This document shows positions 62,195-64,000 of a stretch of DNA of 64,000 nt, piece after piece. Under the pieces are notes generated by a model, which saw only the letters and a list, made by a program, of their open reading frames with translations, searched no databases and was not told where the DNA came from. The stretch spans positions 62,001 through 126,000 of the forward strand of contig CBDANN010000008.1 in NCBI GenBank assembly GCA_965197635.1, read 5' to 3'. Both the position numbers and the translations under genes were made by a program. Each line of letters opens with the position of its first letter. Position 1 is the first letter of the stretch. Source of the DNA: Bin87 sp965197635. GTDB lineage: Bacteria; Chloroflexota; Dehalococcoidia; Lucifugimonadales; UBA3495.

Positions 62195-63709
62195 GTATTA
62201 CAACGACAGTTTAGGGAGGGATGCCGGCGAGCGCGATACTGGCGACGCGGCGTTTCGCATGGGACCGTCGGACCGTTCGTTGCGTTACTGGACATCCGCT
62301 AACCATTGCAGCAGTTCCTCCGGCCCGAACCGTTCCCGTGGCAACAGCTCACGTACCACTCGGTACACCTGGGGTCTGGTGATCAGAGGCATCTTTTTCC
62401 CCCCAATCCTGTTGCAAGGTGAGCAGGAAGGCCCCCGGCCAGCAGGCACATGGCAATGTGGTGATGCCAGCCCGCCCAGGTGCGGGTCTCGTACTCATCC
62501 ATTCCCACGTCGTTCTTCTCGGTCTCGAACTCGGTTTCGATGCGCCAGCGGGAGCCGCCCACATGGGCCAGGGTTTCCAAAGGCGTGTCCTCGGGAGCGT
62601 TGGACAAGTAGTAGCGGGGTTCGATGCCCGTCCTGGTTCCGGCGATAGATGGCCCAGAGGATTTCGCCAGGCTTGCGCTGCCGCGTTACCCGCACCCGCT
62701 GGGCGCTGTAGCGGTAGGCGCGCGGCCCCTGGCTGCCCGCCGCGATGGTGATCTCCCGCCAGGCCTCCTCCGGCAACGCCAGGCTGCCCGCCGCGATGGT
62801 GATCTCTCGCCAGGCTTCCTCCGGCAACGCCAGGCTGCGCTGTGCCATGGTCTGACGCTCTTCGCGTAACGATTTCGGTTGGCGCGGACGCCCGTTGCCC
62901 TGATACGGCGGATTGGACCAGGTGGGTTCCAACGGCCATACCGTCAGATCCGGCCGCACGTCCAAAACGTAGCGCAGCCCCGTCGCTGACCGACCTTCCC
63001 GCAACGCGGGCGACATCCCGAAGGCCGAATCCCCAGCCACCCACTGGGCCTGGAGGTGTCCCCTCGCCTGGGCCCGCTCCAGCATCTCCAATGCCAACTC
63101 CGTCTTGCTCCGCTACTCCCGACGTCCCTCCGGCATCCCCGCCGCCTGGCACCGCTCAGCGTCTCCAGCCCATTCCTTTGGCAGATAAAGCCCCTTGTCC
63201 ACCAGCGCCCGGCCCCGGGGTCCCACGTGGGCCGGCAACACCCCAGCCGGGCAGTTGGCAATCTTCCCCAATGCCCCGCAGTACTGCCGCGCCACTCCCA
63301 CCGACTTCACTCCCTGCTTGGGAAAGTCGCTCCCGTCCAACACCCACACCGCCGGCGAATCCTCCAACCTGGGACCCAGATACTCCTGCAATCGGCCCAT
63401 CACCTCCGCATCGTCCCAGGGCGATGCGGTGAGAAAGCGCTGTAGCCCTCGAGCCGACGCTGGCACTGCCTCCGCAAGATTTTCGGCGTTGCGCCGCTCT
63501 GCGGATTGCACCAGCAGGCCTGGCAGGTATTGACGGCTGTGCTCCCGCGTTTCCCGGCGTCCAAAGGCCGGCGCAAAGTAAGCGTGAAAGTCCTGAAAGG
63601 CCCCATACACCCGCTCCAACTCTGCTGCATCCATCGCTCTGCCCCACCTCCCGAAGCCTTCGCCAACTAGCCTAAGATACTACCATATGAACTGTCGTTG
63701 TAATACTAG
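62192..63709 (-). mobile_element. IS701-family element, copy 2
   Basis: Perfect inverted ends CTAGTATTACAACGACAGTT (62192) and AACTGTCGTTGTAATACTAG (ending 63709). Confidence 0.85.
62260..63634 (-). pseudogene. IS701-family transposase, broken
   Basis: The frame starts MDAAELERVYGAFQDFHAYF at 63634 and continues through VWVLDGSDFPKQGVKSVGV to a TAG near 63115. It resumes in the same frame (SKTELALEMLERAQ, WVAGDSAFGMSPAL). SLALPEEAWREITIAAG occurs twice in tandem (51-bp duplication at 62733-62834), then the frame shifts near 62600. The C-terminal tail VYRVVRELLPRERFGPEELL is in a further frame. Inactive. Confidence 0.8.
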
Positions 63710-63730
63710 GGATGTGTGTGGAGAGCGGCT

Positions 63731-63803
63731 TCACCCGAATCTACGCTGTAAGTTGGGGTGATTTCAGTAAGTGATTTACCACATTCCATCCTTGAAACGA
63801 TGG
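63731..63803. repeat. Dispersed ~72-nt repeat, copy 2
   Basis: Similar to 47951-48022: CTACGCTGTA, TTGGGGTGATTTCA and CCTTGAAACGATGGT are shared in order. Here the left arm of the hairpin is degraded. It follows an IS701 end. Confidence 0.55.
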
Positions 63804-63840
63804 TCGCGTGGGTGTGGGAAGGAGAAGATAAGAGTTTTCG

Positions 63841-64000
63841 CTACTCGGAGAGAGCGACTTCATGCGTGGAGCGCGTTCCCGTCGTGAGACGGGTCTGGTT
63901 GCGCTTGTTGACGACGAGGTCCTCCGGCGGCACGTCCAGGGGACTTCCTGCCCTGGCCTGGGTCTCGGGACCCACGCGCCGGATATTTTCCGCCGCGTTC
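63841..64000 (-). CDS. C-terminus of an unidentified protein (continues beyond window)
   Basis: The minus-strand frame entering from 63999 reads ENIRRVGPETQARAGSPLDV, then PPEDLVVNKRNQTRLTTGTR, and stops with TAG at 63841. The composition is protein-like with no internal stops, but 52 residues are too few to name a family. Its start lies outside the window. Confidence 0.4.
   Translation of the reverse strand, partial: NAAENIRRVGPETQARAGSPLDVPPEDLVVNKRNQTRLTTGTRSTHEVALSE

Overview
The window is chromosomal DNA of a high-GC bacterium, most likely a Chloroflexota of the Dehalococcoidia/SAR202 kind. This is an inference from gene content: an anaerobic-type cobalamin set, a Uma2-family protein, F420/FMN-type oxidoreductases, a UGSC-type selenoprotein candidate, many IS elements and GC-rich intergenic palindromes. 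No rRNA or tRNA gene was recognised, so the placement is not proven.

Layout. 1-15.5 kb: the 3' part of leuS, two retropepsin-like proteins, then a cobalamin corrin-ring cluster (cbiC, cbiX, cbiD, cbiT, cbiL, cbiF, cbiG, cbiH) interspersed with a Uma2 protein, two opposite-strand hypotheticals and two HEPN-like helical proteins, one of them fused to CbiG. An HpcH/HpaI aldolase, a LysR regulator, a ferredoxin and an ornithine-cyclodeaminase-like protein follow. 15.5-23.7 kb: a minus-strand pyrimidine operon, pyrR-pyrB-pyrC-carA-hypothetical-carB, behind a PyrR attenuation leader. carA carries an apparent frameshift. 23.7-29.2 kb: decayed IS66, IS110 (two convergent copies) and IS1182 elements, with a 145-bp MITE, next to a truncated hsdM.

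29.7-40.1 kb: an accessory region. Its core is a tightly packed minus-strand operon (about 40.0 to 31.9 kb): a SIS-HAD fusion, a phosphoribosyltransferase-like protein, a P-loop ATPase, an alpha/beta protein of unknown function, a PfkB-type kinase and an unknown terminal protein. The mix of sugar and nucleotide enzymes with an ATPase resembles a conflict (defence) or signalling cassette and is the best candidate for an undescribed system. It is damaged here: two copies of a 138-bp MITE (one splitting the ATPase, one read in frame inside the kinase) and two frameshifts.

40.6-53.4 kb: a scrambled IS1380/IS110 mosaic, a secreted FN3/propeller-like protein, a SRPBCC protein, a broken repeat-rich surface protein, then a chain of IS elements (IS630 with IS66 nested inside, IS701, IS630) joined at CTAG tetranucleotides. 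53.6-60.1 kb: an FMN alpha-hydroxy-acid oxidase with a SHOCT-like tail, an LLM-class flavin oxidoreductase, an NHL-repeat protein, two small membrane proteins and a UGSC selenoprotein candidate with a conserved-looking partner. 60.5-63.7 kb: a second CTAG-joined chain (IS1182, MITE, IS701). The last 160 bases hold the C-terminus of an unidentified minus-strand gene.

Many genes, including carA, which should be essential for pyrimidine synthesis, carry single-base frameshifts or stops. Some may therefore be assembly errors and not biological decay. All calls are from reading the sequence; no database search was possible.
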